NCBI GenBank assembly: GCA_021299075.1
Contig: JAJTFU010000029.1
Location: 1 to 20,003, forward strand
Direction of reading: 5' to 3'
Length of the DNA: 20,003 bases
From: Novosphingobium sp.
GTDB lineage: Bacteria > Pseudomonadota > Alphaproteobacteria > Sphingomonadales > Sphingomonadaceae
The first letter of the stretch is position 1. Each line of letters begins with the position of its first letter. Shown here in pieces: positions 1 through 7,532 of the stretch. Both the position numbers and the translations under genes were made by a program. Under the pieces are notes generated by a model that worked only from the letters and a program-made list of their open reading frames with translations, did not search any database and was not told where the DNA came from.

Positions 1-1774
1 CCTCCCACACCGCGACATTGTGCGGCTCATGGAAGAAGTCGCCCAGCGCCTCGGCCACGGCGGGACCAATCCCGTCGATCCCGGTCAGCTCGGCCAGCGC
101 TTCGGTATCGCCGCCATGGGCCGCCTGCGCCACCTGGCGCAGCGCTTCCAGCGTGGTGAAGCGCTTGAGCAGGTCGCGCGCGGTCACCGCGCCGACATGG
201 CGGATGCCGAGGCCAAACAGCAGCCGCGCGGCATCGGGCGTGCGCTTGGCCTCGATCGCCGCCAACAGGTTGTCCACAGACTTATCCTGCCAGCCCTCGC
301 GCCCGACGATCTCGCTGCGGCGCTGGCGCAGGCGGAAGATGTCAGCCGGGCTTTCCAGCCAGCCAAGGCCGAAGAACTCGATGATCGTCTTCTCGCCCAG
401 CCCCTCGATATCGAGTGCGGCGCGGCCGACGAAGTGCTTGAGTCGTTCGACCCGCTGCGCCGGACAGATCAGCCCGCCGGTGCAGCGCACATCGACTTCG
501 CCCTCTTCGGCGACGGCCTCGCTGGCGCATTCAGGGCAATGGTCGGGGAAAATGTAAGGCGGCAAATCAACTGATTGGCTCAGATTTGCAATCACTTGGG
601 GGATCACGTCGCCAGCTCTTTGAATCACGACGCGATCACCTGGACGAAGACCAAGTCGGGCAATCTCATCCCTGTTGTGAAGAGTGACGTTGGAAACCAT
701 CACACCACCAACGCTGACCGGATTCAGCCTCCCGACTGGCGTCAACTTTCCAGTCCGTCCAACCTGAATATCGATCGCTTGTAATGTTGTCTGCGCCCGC
801 TCAGCAGGAAACTTATGGGCGATTCCCCAGCGCGGAGCTTTTGCGACGAACCCGAGACGAGCCTGCCAATCGAGCCGATCAACCTTATAGACGACCCCAT
901 CTATGTCATATGGCAAGTCTGCCCTTGCATGCTCAATCTGACGATAATGACTGAGCAATTCGGTCACAGTTTCACACCGCACTAGCAGCGGTGACACAGG
1001 CACTCCCCATTTGGAAATTGCCCTCATCACCGCGCTCTGGGTGTCGCCGGGCACCGCCGAAGCCGCGCCCCAGCCGTGCGCCAGGAACCGCAACGGGCGC
1101 GCCGCGGTAACCGTTGCGTCCTTCTGCCGCAGCGACCCGGCGGCGGCATTGCGCGGGTTGGCAAAGACCTTGTCCCCGCGCTCTTCCTGCGCCGCATTGA
1201 GCGCCACAAAATCGGCCTTGGCCATATAGACCTCACCGCGGATCTCGAAGACTTCGGGCACCGCGCCCTTCAGAACCTGCGGGATGTCGGCGATTGTGGC
1301 AACGTTGGGCGTCACGTCCTCGCCCACCTGCCCGTCACCGCGCGTCGCGGCACGAACCAGCTTGCCGTGCTCATAGCGCAGCGAGCAGGACAGTCCGTCG
1401 ATCTTGTCCTCGGCAGTCATCGCTATCGGGGCTTCTTCGGGCAGGTTGAGATAGCGCCGCACCCGCGCGACAAAATCCGCCACGTCCTCGTCCGCGAAGG
1501 CGTTGTCGAGGCTCATCATCCGTACTTCGTGGGTGACCTTGGCCAGCGGCGAAGCGGCAACCTCGTGCCCGACCAGGCGGCTCGGGCTGTCGGGCCGGAT
1601 CAGGTGCGGGAAGGCGGCTTCCAGCTCGGCATTGCGGCGCACCAGCGCATCATAATCGGCGTCGGAAATCTCCGGCGCGTCCTCGGCGTGATAGCGCCGG
1701 TTATGGTGGGCGATCTGCTTCGCCAGCCGCATCAGTTCATTGGCGGCGTCCGCTTCGGAAAGGTCGAATCCCAT
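1..1774 (-). CDS. ligA: NAD-dependent DNA ligase LigA, 3' end off the left edge
   Basis: LigA seals nicks in duplex DNA during replication and repair, using NAD+ to adenylate an active-site lysine. The reading frame is open from ATG 1774 to the window edge, 591 codons; the family usually has about 670-710 residues, so the end of the HhH domain and the BRCT domain are missing. Visible in order: the N-terminal Ia domain with HHNRRYH; the nucleotidyltransferase motif EDKIDGLS with lysine 124; DGVVYKVD and KFPAE; the OB-fold with VGRTGKLTPVGRL and GDVIPQV; a four-cysteine zinc finger (CPEC then CTGGLIC); and HhH repeats such as LTGIDGIGPAVAEAL. AAGG lies 8 bases before the start. No stop or frame change occurs, but about 545-1020 is only 53% GC by hand count against 65-78% just outside, suggesting a recombinant segment. 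The identification is very secure. Confidence 0.97.
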   Translation of the reverse strand, partial: MGFDLSEADAANELMRLAKQIAHHNRRYHAEDAPEISDADYDALVRRNAELEAAFPHLIRPDSPSRLVGHEVAASPLAKVTHEVRMMSLDNAFADEDVADFVARVRRYLNLPEEAPIAMTAEDKIDGLSCSLRYEHGKLVRAATRGDGQVGEDVTPNVATIADIPQVLKGAVPEVFEIRGEVYMAKADFVALNAAQEERGDKVFANPRNAAAGSLRQKDATVTAARPLRFLAHGWGAASAVPGDTQSAVMRAISKWGVPVSPLLVRCETVTELLSHYRQIEHARADLPYDIDGVVYKVDRLDWQARLGFVAKAPRWGIAHKFPAERAQTTLQAIDIQVGRTGKLTPVGRLNPVSVGGVMVSNVTLHNRDEIARLGLRPGDRVVIQRAGDVIPQVIANLSQSVDLPPYIFPDHCPECASEAVAEEGEVDVRCTGGLICPAQRVERLKHFVGRAALDIEGLGEKTIIEFFGLGWLESPADIFRLRQRRSEIVGREGWQDKSVDNLLAAIEAKRTPDAARLLFGLGIRHVGAVTARDLLKRFTTLEALRQVAQAAHGGDTEALAELTGIDGIGPAVAEALGDFFHEPHNVAVWE

Positions 1775-1819
1775 GGCGAGACCTTAGACGAAAGCGCCGC
1801 CCGGCCCTAGATCGAAGGG

Positions 1820-2713
1820 CTATTTGCCCCCGGTCACTTCCAGCAGGGTCGGTGCCATGGTTACAAAGTCTGCCGTACCCGGAGCGATCAGGTTGAAGTG
1901 GCTCCGACCCGACAGGCGCACCTGACGTGCATCAATCCCCCGGCCCTTCAGTGCCGGAACGATGTCGTCTGCCACCGGCAATTGTCCCTGGATCACGATG
2001 AAGCTGTGCGACTGCGGATTGTTCTGCAGTGGATCGACCATGGCATAGCGCGCGGGCACCTCTCCCGGCTTGCCACCCATCAGCGGCTCGACGACCGGGC
2101 GACCACAGATCGCCCGGTCCATCCCGACAAGGTCGACCAGCCGGACCGGGGCATCGAGCAGCACCGCCGCGCGCACCTTCGGCAGATCGCGAGCCAGGGC
2201 GAAATCGCCCTTGTCCCCGCTCGCCAGCCAGACTGCGGCCGTGCCGCCGGCCGAATGGCCGAGTACCGAGACGCGATCAAGATCCAGCGGATGGGTCTTG
2301 GCAAGGGTCTTCAGATGGGCGAGCGCCTGGGCCCAATCGTCAAATGTGGCGGTCCACCCGCCGCCGGAGCCGAGCTCGCGATAGTCAACATTCCAGGTCG
2401 CCACCCCGCGCTCGGCCAGCCAGGTCGACAAGGCGGCAGTGTTGCGGATCGAACCCATGCCCTTCAGCCAGCAGCCGCCATGGACCACCATCGCCACCGG
2501 GAACGGCCCCTTGCCCTTGGGCAGACGCAACTCGCCGACCTGAGCTGGCGAATCCTTGCCATAAGCGACGCTGACCGTTGGCTGGCTGGCGGAGACCGTG
2601 TTGATCGATTGCGGGTCGTAATCGCCCTTGTCGGTCACCGCAGGAACATAGCCTGGCGTGGCGCAGGCTGAAGCCAGCATGGCAGTAATCAAGCAAGCGA
2701 ACGCCCGAAGCAT
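1820..2713 (-). CDS. alpha/beta hydrolase (esterase-like), predicted lipoprotein
   Basis: The 297-residue product starts with a lipoprotein signal peptide (LASAC, lipidated cysteine 17), so it should sit on a membrane facing the periplasm. The rest is an alpha/beta hydrolase: HGG at 78-80 would form the oxyanion hole, GHSAGG at 152-157 holds the nucleophile Ser154, Asp249 or Asp250 is a candidate acid, and His272 (GRSHFN) is the likely catalytic histidine. The layout resembles the carboxylesterase / kynurenine formamidase-like (BD-FAE) group; the substrate cannot be told from sequence. GGGGGA lies about 5 bases before the ATG. The gene ends 45 bases before ligA and is on the same strand, so read-through into ligA is possible. 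The fold is clear, the exact activity is not. Confidence 0.88.
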   Translation of the reverse strand: MLRAFACLITAMLASACATPGYVPAVTDKGDYDPQSINTVSASQPTVSVAYGKDSPAQVGELRLPKGKGPFPVAMVVHGGCWLKGMGSIRNTAALSTWLAERGVATWNVDYRELGSGGGWTATFDDWAQALAHLKTLAKTHPLDLDRVSVLGHSAGGTAAVWLASGDKGDFALARDLPKVRAAVLLDAPVRLVDLVGMDRAICGRPVVEPLMGGKPGEVPARYAMVDPLQNNPQSHSFIVIQGQLPVADDIVPALKGRGIDARQVRLSGRSHFNLIAPGTADFVTMAPTLLEVTGGK

Positions 2714-2839
2714 CGAATCCCCCGGAATTAGCAGTTTTCACAGAAGAACTTAGCCAGATCCTTTGGCCTGTCCAGCCAGGGCCGGCACGCCAAAGTCTGT
2801 CCCGCTGTGCCTATCAGTCCTGGCCAGCACCAGCCCGGC

Positions 2840-3478
2840 TCAGCGCAGGAAAGCCGGGTCCGCGACGATATTGTTCACGCCGCGCGCCAGGGCCTGACGC
2901 ACCACCGTTTCAACCGCCAGCTTGACGCCCTTCACCTCGGTCCCGGGGATCTCGACGTCCTTCTTGCCGAACTTCATGTGCAGCGCATGGTTGACCGTGG
3001 TCACGATCGGCGTGGCGCCCGGCGCGGCGACATATTCGAGCGTGACGATGTAGTTATCGGTGGCCACCACGCCGCCGAACAGGCCAAAGCCCAGGCCAGC
3101 GCGGAAACCGTCCTTTTTGGCCTTGTCGAGCTCTTCCTTCTTGACGACGTTGTTGAACTTGATCCGCAGCACCGGGCCATCGGCCAGCGGCGTTTCGACC
3201 ACTTCGGTGAAAGCGCCCGTGCCCTTGAGCGCGTTCAAGGCATATTCCCTGGTCTCCTTGGTCGCGCGCGGATGCGCCACGCCATCGCGCTGGAATTCAT
3301 AGACCAGCTGCACCGGCTTGGGCGTGCTCGGCAGGACTTTCTCCTCCGGTTTCACCTCGCCCAGGGCGTTATCGACATACCATTTGGCCGCATGCGCAGT
3401 GGCAGGCAGCATAACCGCCAGCAGCAAGGCCGAAGCCAGGCGCCAGGGCTTGAGCAGGATCGTGCGCAACAGTGTCAT
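2840..3478 (-). CDS. secreted protein of unknown function
   Basis: I do not recognise this 212-residue protein. It opens with a good Sec signal peptide (positive start, hydrophobic core about 13-24, predicted cleavage after AHA at residue 30), so the mature protein should be periplasmic or outer-membrane associated. The mature part is lysine-rich and mixed alpha/beta in character. A glycine-rich hydrophobic stretch at about 124-139 (FRAGLGFGLFGG) is the most striking element and might insert in or lie against a membrane. A run of six G residues preceded by A lies about 6 bases before the ATG, supporting this start. It lies between the acetyltransferase and the hydrolase on the same strand. 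Codon use and GC match the neighbours. It is a real gene, with no function to propose. Confidence 0.85.
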   Translation of the reverse strand: MTLLRTILLKPWRLASALLLAVMLPATAHAAKWYVDNALGEVKPEEKVLPSTPKPVQLVYEFQRDGVAHPRATKETREYALNALKGTGAFTEVVETPLADGPVLRIKFNNVVKKEELDKAKKDGFRAGLGFGLFGGVVATDNYIVTLEYVAAPGATPIVTTVNHALHMKFGKKDVEIPGTEVKGVKLAVETVVRQALARGVNNIVADPAFLR

Positions 3479-3546
3479 TAATCGCCCCCCTTGGTGAATT
3501 CTGGCTACTGCCTAGCAAAGCTTCCCGCACGGCAAAATGTACTAGT

Positions 3547-4266
3547 TCAGTTTAGGGCCAGGACCGTCGCCACCATCTCGCGCTCGGCGCGAAAACCGAG
3601 CGATTCATACAGCCGGATCGCGCTGACATTGCCGGCATAGGAATGGAGATAGGGCACGTCGCCGCGTCCCACCTGATCGGCCATCACCCGCCGGATCAGC
3701 GCGCCGGCCAGGCCCCGCCCGCGCTGGTCCGGCCAGGTGCAGACCCCGCTTACTTCGGCCAGGCCAGGCGCCGGCCGCATCCGCTCACCCGCCATGGCGA
3801 GCAGGCGGCCCTCCTCGCGAATGCCCCAGAACTGGCCATACTGGTGCGTCAGCGGACCCCAGGGGCCGGGCTCGGTTGCGAGCGCCAGGTCCGTCATCTC
3901 CGCGACATCGCTGGCGCCCAGCGCCACAAAGGGGCCGTCATCCGCGCGCAGCGGCGCGGGGCTTTCGGCCACCATCTGCAACAGCGGCGCAAGCCGGACC
4001 ACGCGGGTGCCCGGCGGGGCCGGCCATTCCTCGCGCTCCACCAGCCAGATCGTATCGTCGGGCCCGGACAAAGTTGCGGCGAGCGCTGCCTGTGCCGCGT
4101 CCGACCGGTCACGCGCCGCCGCAAAGGGTCCATAGCGCGGATCGATCCGCACCGCCGCTCCCGTCGCGACGGCCAGACCGGCCTGCGGTCCGGTCAGCAT
4201 CGACCAGACCGGCCGTTCGAGCGGGCTTGGAGGCCGGGCTGCTCGCTGCTTCAGTCCGGCCTCCAT
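3547..4266 (-). CDS. GNAT-family N-acetyltransferase
   Basis: The 239-residue product transfers an acetyl group from acetyl-CoA to an unknown amine. The GNAT fold occupies the C-terminal half: the acetyl-CoA pyrophosphate loop is QRGRGLAGALI at 181-191 (the Q/RxxGxG/A motif), followed by N213 and Y220 in NVSAIRLYESLGF, the usual family ending with the tyrosine that often acts as general acid. The first 110 residues are less conserved in look and may be a divergent second lobe, as in FR47-type enzymes. The upstream lipoprotein gene stops 7 bases before this ATG, and its UAG codon runs into the AGGA that serves as ribosome binding site, so the two genes are probably translationally coupled. The family call is firm; the substrate is unknown. 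Confidence 0.9.
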   Translation of the reverse strand: MEAGLKQRAARPPSPLERPVWSMLTGPQAGLAVATGAAVRIDPRYGPFAAARDRSDAAQAALAATLSGPDDTIWLVEREEWPAPPGTRVVRLAPLLQMVAESPAPLRADDGPFVALGASDVAEMTDLALATEPGPWGPLTHQYGQFWGIREEGRLLAMAGERMRPAPGLAEVSGVCTWPDQRGRGLAGALIRRVMADQVGRGDVPYLHSYAGNVSAIRLYESLGFRAEREMVATVLALN

Positions 4267-4273
4267 ACTGGTC

Positions 4274-5080
4274 CTATTGCTTCCTGAGGGTATACTCTTC
4301 GGTCGAGCCGTCGCGCAGGTTGCGCATGGTCAGCTTGATCGTTGTCGCATCGACCGGGTCGTAGACGAATTCCGACACGGCCTTGCCATTCACGTAATCG
4401 GTTTCCTTGAAACCGTCACCCTCGGCCACCACGGCCACCGTGGCGCCGGCCTTGTCGCCGATCAGCGGCACCTGCGGCCCGCCCAGCTTGGCTTCATAGG
4501 ATTCTCCGGTCGGGAACTTCTGGCTGACGACCCCGTCCTTGACGCTGATCGTCGCGGTCAGGCTTTCATCAGCGATCTGTGCGCCCTCATTGATCGCCAA
4601 CCACGATCCGCTCGCGGCATGGGCCCCGGCGGGCGCCGGTCCGGCGCGCTTCGATTTCGAGACATTGGTGATGGACTTGCCCTGGGCATTGTCAGCCGAG
4701 GTCCCGGTCCAGGTCAGGATCTGGCCATCGGCCGAGAGCGAGGCCTTGGTCATGCCGATCGCTGCGCCCTTGCGGTAGCGGGTCATTTCCAGGGTTGAGG
4801 CATCGACCACCTTGATCGAGGCGGCATCCCAATAGTCACGCCCTTCAACCGGCTGCGGCGCACCATCGGCGGCGATCGTATAGGGCGGTGTGCAGGTGCT
4901 GCATTCGTACTTGCCATCCTTCACGGTGAAGGTGTGCGGCTTTTCCGAAAGCTTGGTGGCCGCAACGTCAGCCTTGTAAGTGCCGTCAATGGCGATGGCG
5001 GCCGCAGTTTCCTGCTTGTCCCCGCCTGCGGAACAGGCAGCCAGGGCCAGTGCAGTGGCCAGTGTGATCAATGAGCGCAT
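4274..5080 (-). CDS. predicted lipoprotein of unknown function
   Basis: The 268-residue product has a lipoprotein signal peptide ending in LALAAC, with lipidated cysteine 16. The mature protein is rich in short beta-prone segments ending in a charged C-terminus (STEEYTLRKQ), and carries a CSTC pair at 60-63 that could form a disulfide or bind a metal. The overall look is of an all-beta lipocalin-like or copper-resistance-type periplasmic domain, but I do not recognise the family. AGGGGA about 6 bases upstream fixes the ATG. It is the first gene of a probable two-gene unit with the acetyltransferase (7-base gap). recN ends 74 bases upstream on the same strand. Function unassigned; the gene and its lipid anchor are well supported. 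Confidence 0.85.
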   Translation of the reverse strand: MRSLITLATALALAACSAGGDKQETAAAIAIDGTYKADVAATKLSEKPHTFTVKDGKYECSTCTPPYTIAADGAPQPVEGRDYWDAASIKVVDASTLEMTRYRKGAAIGMTKASLSADGQILTWTGTSADNAQGKSITNVSKSKRAGPAPAGAHAASGSWLAINEGAQIADESLTATISVKDGVVSQKFPTGESYEAKLGGPQVPLIGDKAGATVAVVAEGDGFKETDYVNGKAVSEFVYDPVDATTIKLTMRNLRDGSTEEYTLRKQ

Positions 5081-5154
5081 CGGGAGTCCCCTGAAAAACG
5101 GTGAAAAAACCAGTTTCTGGGCGACCCTTGGACAGGAGGCTAGCGCAAGCCTGG

Positions 5155-6816
5155 TCAGGCTGCAAGCAGGCGCCCTGCCTGGGCCCGCGCTTCGGCGGTA
5201 ACCTCGGCGCCGGACAGCATCCGGGCGATCTCTTCCTGCCGTCCTGCGCTATCCAGCAGCACGACCGAGGTGCGCGTGACGGTCCCCTCGCTCGACTTGG
5301 CGATCATGTAATGCTGGCTGCCCCGCGCCGCGACCTGCGGGCTGTGGGTGACGGCCAGCAATTGCCCGCCACTGGCCAGCCGCGCCAGCCGTTCGCCGAT
5401 CGCGCTGGCCACCGCGCCGCCAACCCCGCGGTCGATCTCGTCGAAGATCACCGTTGCCGCCCCGCCCTGCTCGGCCAGCGCCACCTTGAGCGCGAGGATG
5501 AAGCGCGACAGCTCGCCGCCCGAAGCGATCTTGGCCAGCGGGGCAAAGTCCGCGCCGGGGTTGGTGGAGATCAGGAATTCGACCGCGTCGATCCCGGAGG
5601 GGCCCCAGCGGTCCTCCGTCAGGGCGGTAACGCTGGTGCGGAACTTCGCGGCATCGAGCTTCAGCGGCGCCAGTTCCGCCGCGACGGCCGTATCAAGCTT
5701 GCCCGCCGCCGATTGGCGCGCCGCCGACAGCGCCTCGGCCCGCGCGCGATACTCCGCTCCCGCTGCGGCGGCAGCCGCTTCCAGCGCCGCCAGGTCCGCC
5801 TCGCCGCCCTCGATCGCATCAAGCGCGGCGCGCAGGGACCGCATCTTGGCCGGTAGCTCATCCACCGTGCAGTGATGCTTGCGGGCGGCAGCGCGCAGGT
5901 CAAACAGGCGCGTCTCGATCCGGTCAAGCATGGCGGGATCGTGGCTGAGCGCTTCGGCGGCGCGGGCCAGCCGGTCCTCAGCCTCGCTTGCTTCGATCAC
6001 CGCGCGGTCAAGCGCGGCGAGCGCCTCGGTCAGCAGCGGATGCTCGGCCGCAATCCGGTCCAGCCGCCGGGCAGCACCGCGTAAGGAGGCCAGCGCCGAA
6101 TCCGATCCGCTCCAGAGGTGCTGCAATTCGGCGAGATCGCCCGAAAGCCGCTCCCCCTTCTGCATGTCGGCGCGGGCGCCGGCCAGTTCCTCTTCCTCGC
6201 CCTCGACCGGCTCCAGCGCGGCGAGTTCGGCCAGATGGGCGACGATCAGGTCCCGGTCTGCCGCCGCCTGATCAAGGGCAGCATGGGCCGCGGCCAGGGC
6301 ATCCTCCCGCGCGCGCCATTCGCGCCAGGCCGCTTCCACGCCGGCTGCATCGCCGCCGCAGTAGCGATCGAGCAGCGCGCGGTGGCCGCGCGGATTGACC
6401 AGGCCGCGATCATCGTGCTGGCCGTGCAGTTCGACCAGCGCCGGCGCCAGTTCGCGCAGCAGGGCGACACCGACCGGCTGATCGTTGATGAAGGCCTTGG
6501 AGCCGCCATCAGCCTTGACCCGGCGCTTGAGGATCAGCGGTTCGCCCGGCTCGACATCGACCTCTGCCTCAGCCAGCGCCGCTTTCACCAGTTCGGGCAA
6601 GCGCGTGAATTCAAAGCTGGCGGTGACGCTGGCCTGGTCTTCTCCGGCGCGCACCAGCCCCGAGTCCGCCCGGTCGCCCAGCACCAGGCCCAGGGCATCG
6701 AGCAGGATCGACTTGCCCGCCCCGGTCTCGCCAGTCAGCACGCCCAGTCCGCCCGAAAAATCGAGGTCGAGCGCCTCGATCAGAACGACATTGCGGATGG
6801 ATAAGCGGGTCAGCAT
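5155..6816 (-). CDS. recN: DNA repair ATPase RecN
   Basis: RecN is an SMC-like ATPase that acts early at DNA double-strand breaks and supports RecA-dependent repair in the cytoplasm. The protein shows the N-terminal half of an ABC ATPase with Walker A GETGAGKS at 29-36, a long central coiled-coil section rich in Ala, Glu and Leu, then the second half with signature SGGELSRF and Walker B VIFDEID followed by the D-loop. The frame opens at 6840, but the family starts MLxxLxIxN immediately before the first strand, so I use the ATG at 6816 (553 residues, normal length); neither start has a strong ribosome binding site. It follows the Rrf2-type regulator by 48 bases and is probably co-transcribed with it. 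Identification is very secure; the start is fairly secure. Confidence 0.96.
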   Translation of the reverse strand: MLTRLSIRNVVLIEALDLDFSGGLGVLTGETGAGKSILLDALGLVLGDRADSGLVRAGEDQASVTASFEFTRLPELVKAALAEAEVDVEPGEPLILKRRVKADGGSKAFINDQPVGVALLRELAPALVELHGQHDDRGLVNPRGHRALLDRYCGGDAAGVEAAWREWRAREDALAAAHAALDQAAADRDLIVAHLAELAALEPVEGEEEELAGARADMQKGERLSGDLAELQHLWSGSDSALASLRGAARRLDRIAAEHPLLTEALAALDRAVIEASEAEDRLARAAEALSHDPAMLDRIETRLFDLRAAARKHHCTVDELPAKMRSLRAALDAIEGGEADLAALEAAAAAAGAEYRARAEALSAARQSAAGKLDTAVAAELAPLKLDAAKFRTSVTALTEDRWGPSGIDAVEFLISTNPGADFAPLAKIASGGELSRFILALKVALAEQGGAATVIFDEIDRGVGGAVASAIGERLARLASGGQLLAVTHSPQVAARGSQHYMIAKSSEGTVTRTSVVLLDSAGRQEEIARMLSGAEVTAEARAQAGRLLAA

Positions 6817-6864
6817 GTTCGCGGACTGTTCTAGCGGCACATGATGCGCAGGGCAAACCCCGCC

Positions 6865-7299
6865 TCAGCTATCGGCGAAGGGCGGTTCCAGGGTGATCGG
6901 ATCGGCCAGGCTCATCCGGTCGAGCATGGTCGCCATCTCATCGCGCAGGGTCAGCATCAGCCCGCGCAGGCGGCATTCGGCCTCGGGCAGGCAGTTCTGG
7001 CAATGCTCGTGCGCGTTGCGGCTGGCGCAGGGGACCAGCGCCAGGCTGCCGCGCGTCAGGCGGATGATATCGCCATAGCGGATATCGACCGGGGGCAAGG
7101 CCAGTTCATAGCCGCCATCGCGCCCGCGGGTCGAAACGACGAGCCCTTCCCGGCCCATCTCGGACAGGATCACGGTCAGGAACTTGCGCGGGATGTTCTG
7201 CGCCTCGGCAATCGCGTCGAGCCGGATCGGCCCCTCGCGGTAGTGATCGGCGAGGTGCTGCAGCGCACGGATGGTATAGCGGGTCTTCTGCGAAAGCAT
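6865..7299 (-). CDS. Rrf2-family transcriptional regulator with four clustered cysteines
   Basis: The 144-residue product has the Rrf2 winged helix at the N-terminus (MLSQKTRYTIRAL, recognition helix about 37-50, wing STRGRDGGYEL at 56-66). Cysteines 91, 100, 103 and 109 cluster where IscR, NsrR and RirA bind an iron-sulfur cluster, so it may sense iron, redox or nitric oxide; the spacing (C-x8-C-x2-C-x5-C) differs from IscR, so it is probably not an IscR orthologue. There are no isc/suf genes in view to settle this. It lies 48 bases upstream of recN and divergent from the penicillin-binding protein gene. A TTGACA box and a GC-rich dyad sit just upstream, which would fit autoregulation. The family is certain; the signal is inferred. 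Confidence 0.93.
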   Translation of the reverse strand: MLSQKTRYTIRALQHLADHYREGPIRLDAIAEAQNIPRKFLTVILSEMGREGLVVSTRGRDGGYELALPPVDIRYGDIIRLTRGSLALVPCASRNAHEHCQNCLPEAECRLRGLMLTLRDEMATMLDRMSLADPITLEPPFADS

Positions 7300-7308
7300 C
7301 TTGAGCGC

Positions 7309-7338
7309 AATTCAGCGCCCGCCGGGCCCAAATGTCAA
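7309..7338 (-). promoter_or_regulatory. candidate promoter and operator of the Rrf2-type gene
   Basis: On the minus strand a perfect -35 box TTGACA (7333-7338) is followed after 17-18 bases by CTGAAT/TGAATT (7309-7315), a weak -10. The spacer holds the dyad GCCCGCCGGGC (7317-7327), symmetric apart from its centre base. The start codon is about 10 bases further on, so the leader would be very short. An Rrf2 protein bound between the boxes would block its own transcription; that is inference. Confidence 0.4.
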
Positions 7339-7422
7339 CCGCTGGAGTAGAACTCGGTTGGCGAGCGGACCTGCGTCGCACAGCGCTTATCGATCCGCGC
7401 ACGACATTCGCGGGGTTGCCTC

Positions 7423-7451
7423 TTCACAAGTGCCATAGCTGCGCCGATATC
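7423..7451 (+). promoter_or_regulatory. weak candidate promoter of the penicillin-binding protein gene
   Basis: TTCACA (7423-7428) and GATATC (7446-7451) are 17 bases apart in the divergent intergenic region and point toward the penicillin-binding protein gene. Both boxes match the consensus only partly. No better pair was seen in this interval. Confidence 0.18.
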
Positions 7452-7532
7452 GGTGCCCACGGTTCACGCCACGTTCGGCAAGGGAGCAGCATTGTCTTGG
7501 GCCTGTTTGGCAAGACCTTCCGGACATCGCCG

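Noticed and set aside
575..784. Plus-strand frame of 69 codons in the low-GC block
   Set aside because: The minus strand here encodes unbroken LigA with conserved motifs, so this frame is not a gene inserted in ligA.
1797..1819. Small inverted repeat GCCCT/AGGGC after the hydrolase gene
   Set aside because: A stem of five bases with no T-run is too weak to call a terminator.
7332..7532. Upstream extension of the penicillin-binding protein frame
   Set aside because: The extra 67 residues resemble no PBP start and have no ribosome binding site; only the TTG at 7497 is a credible alternative.
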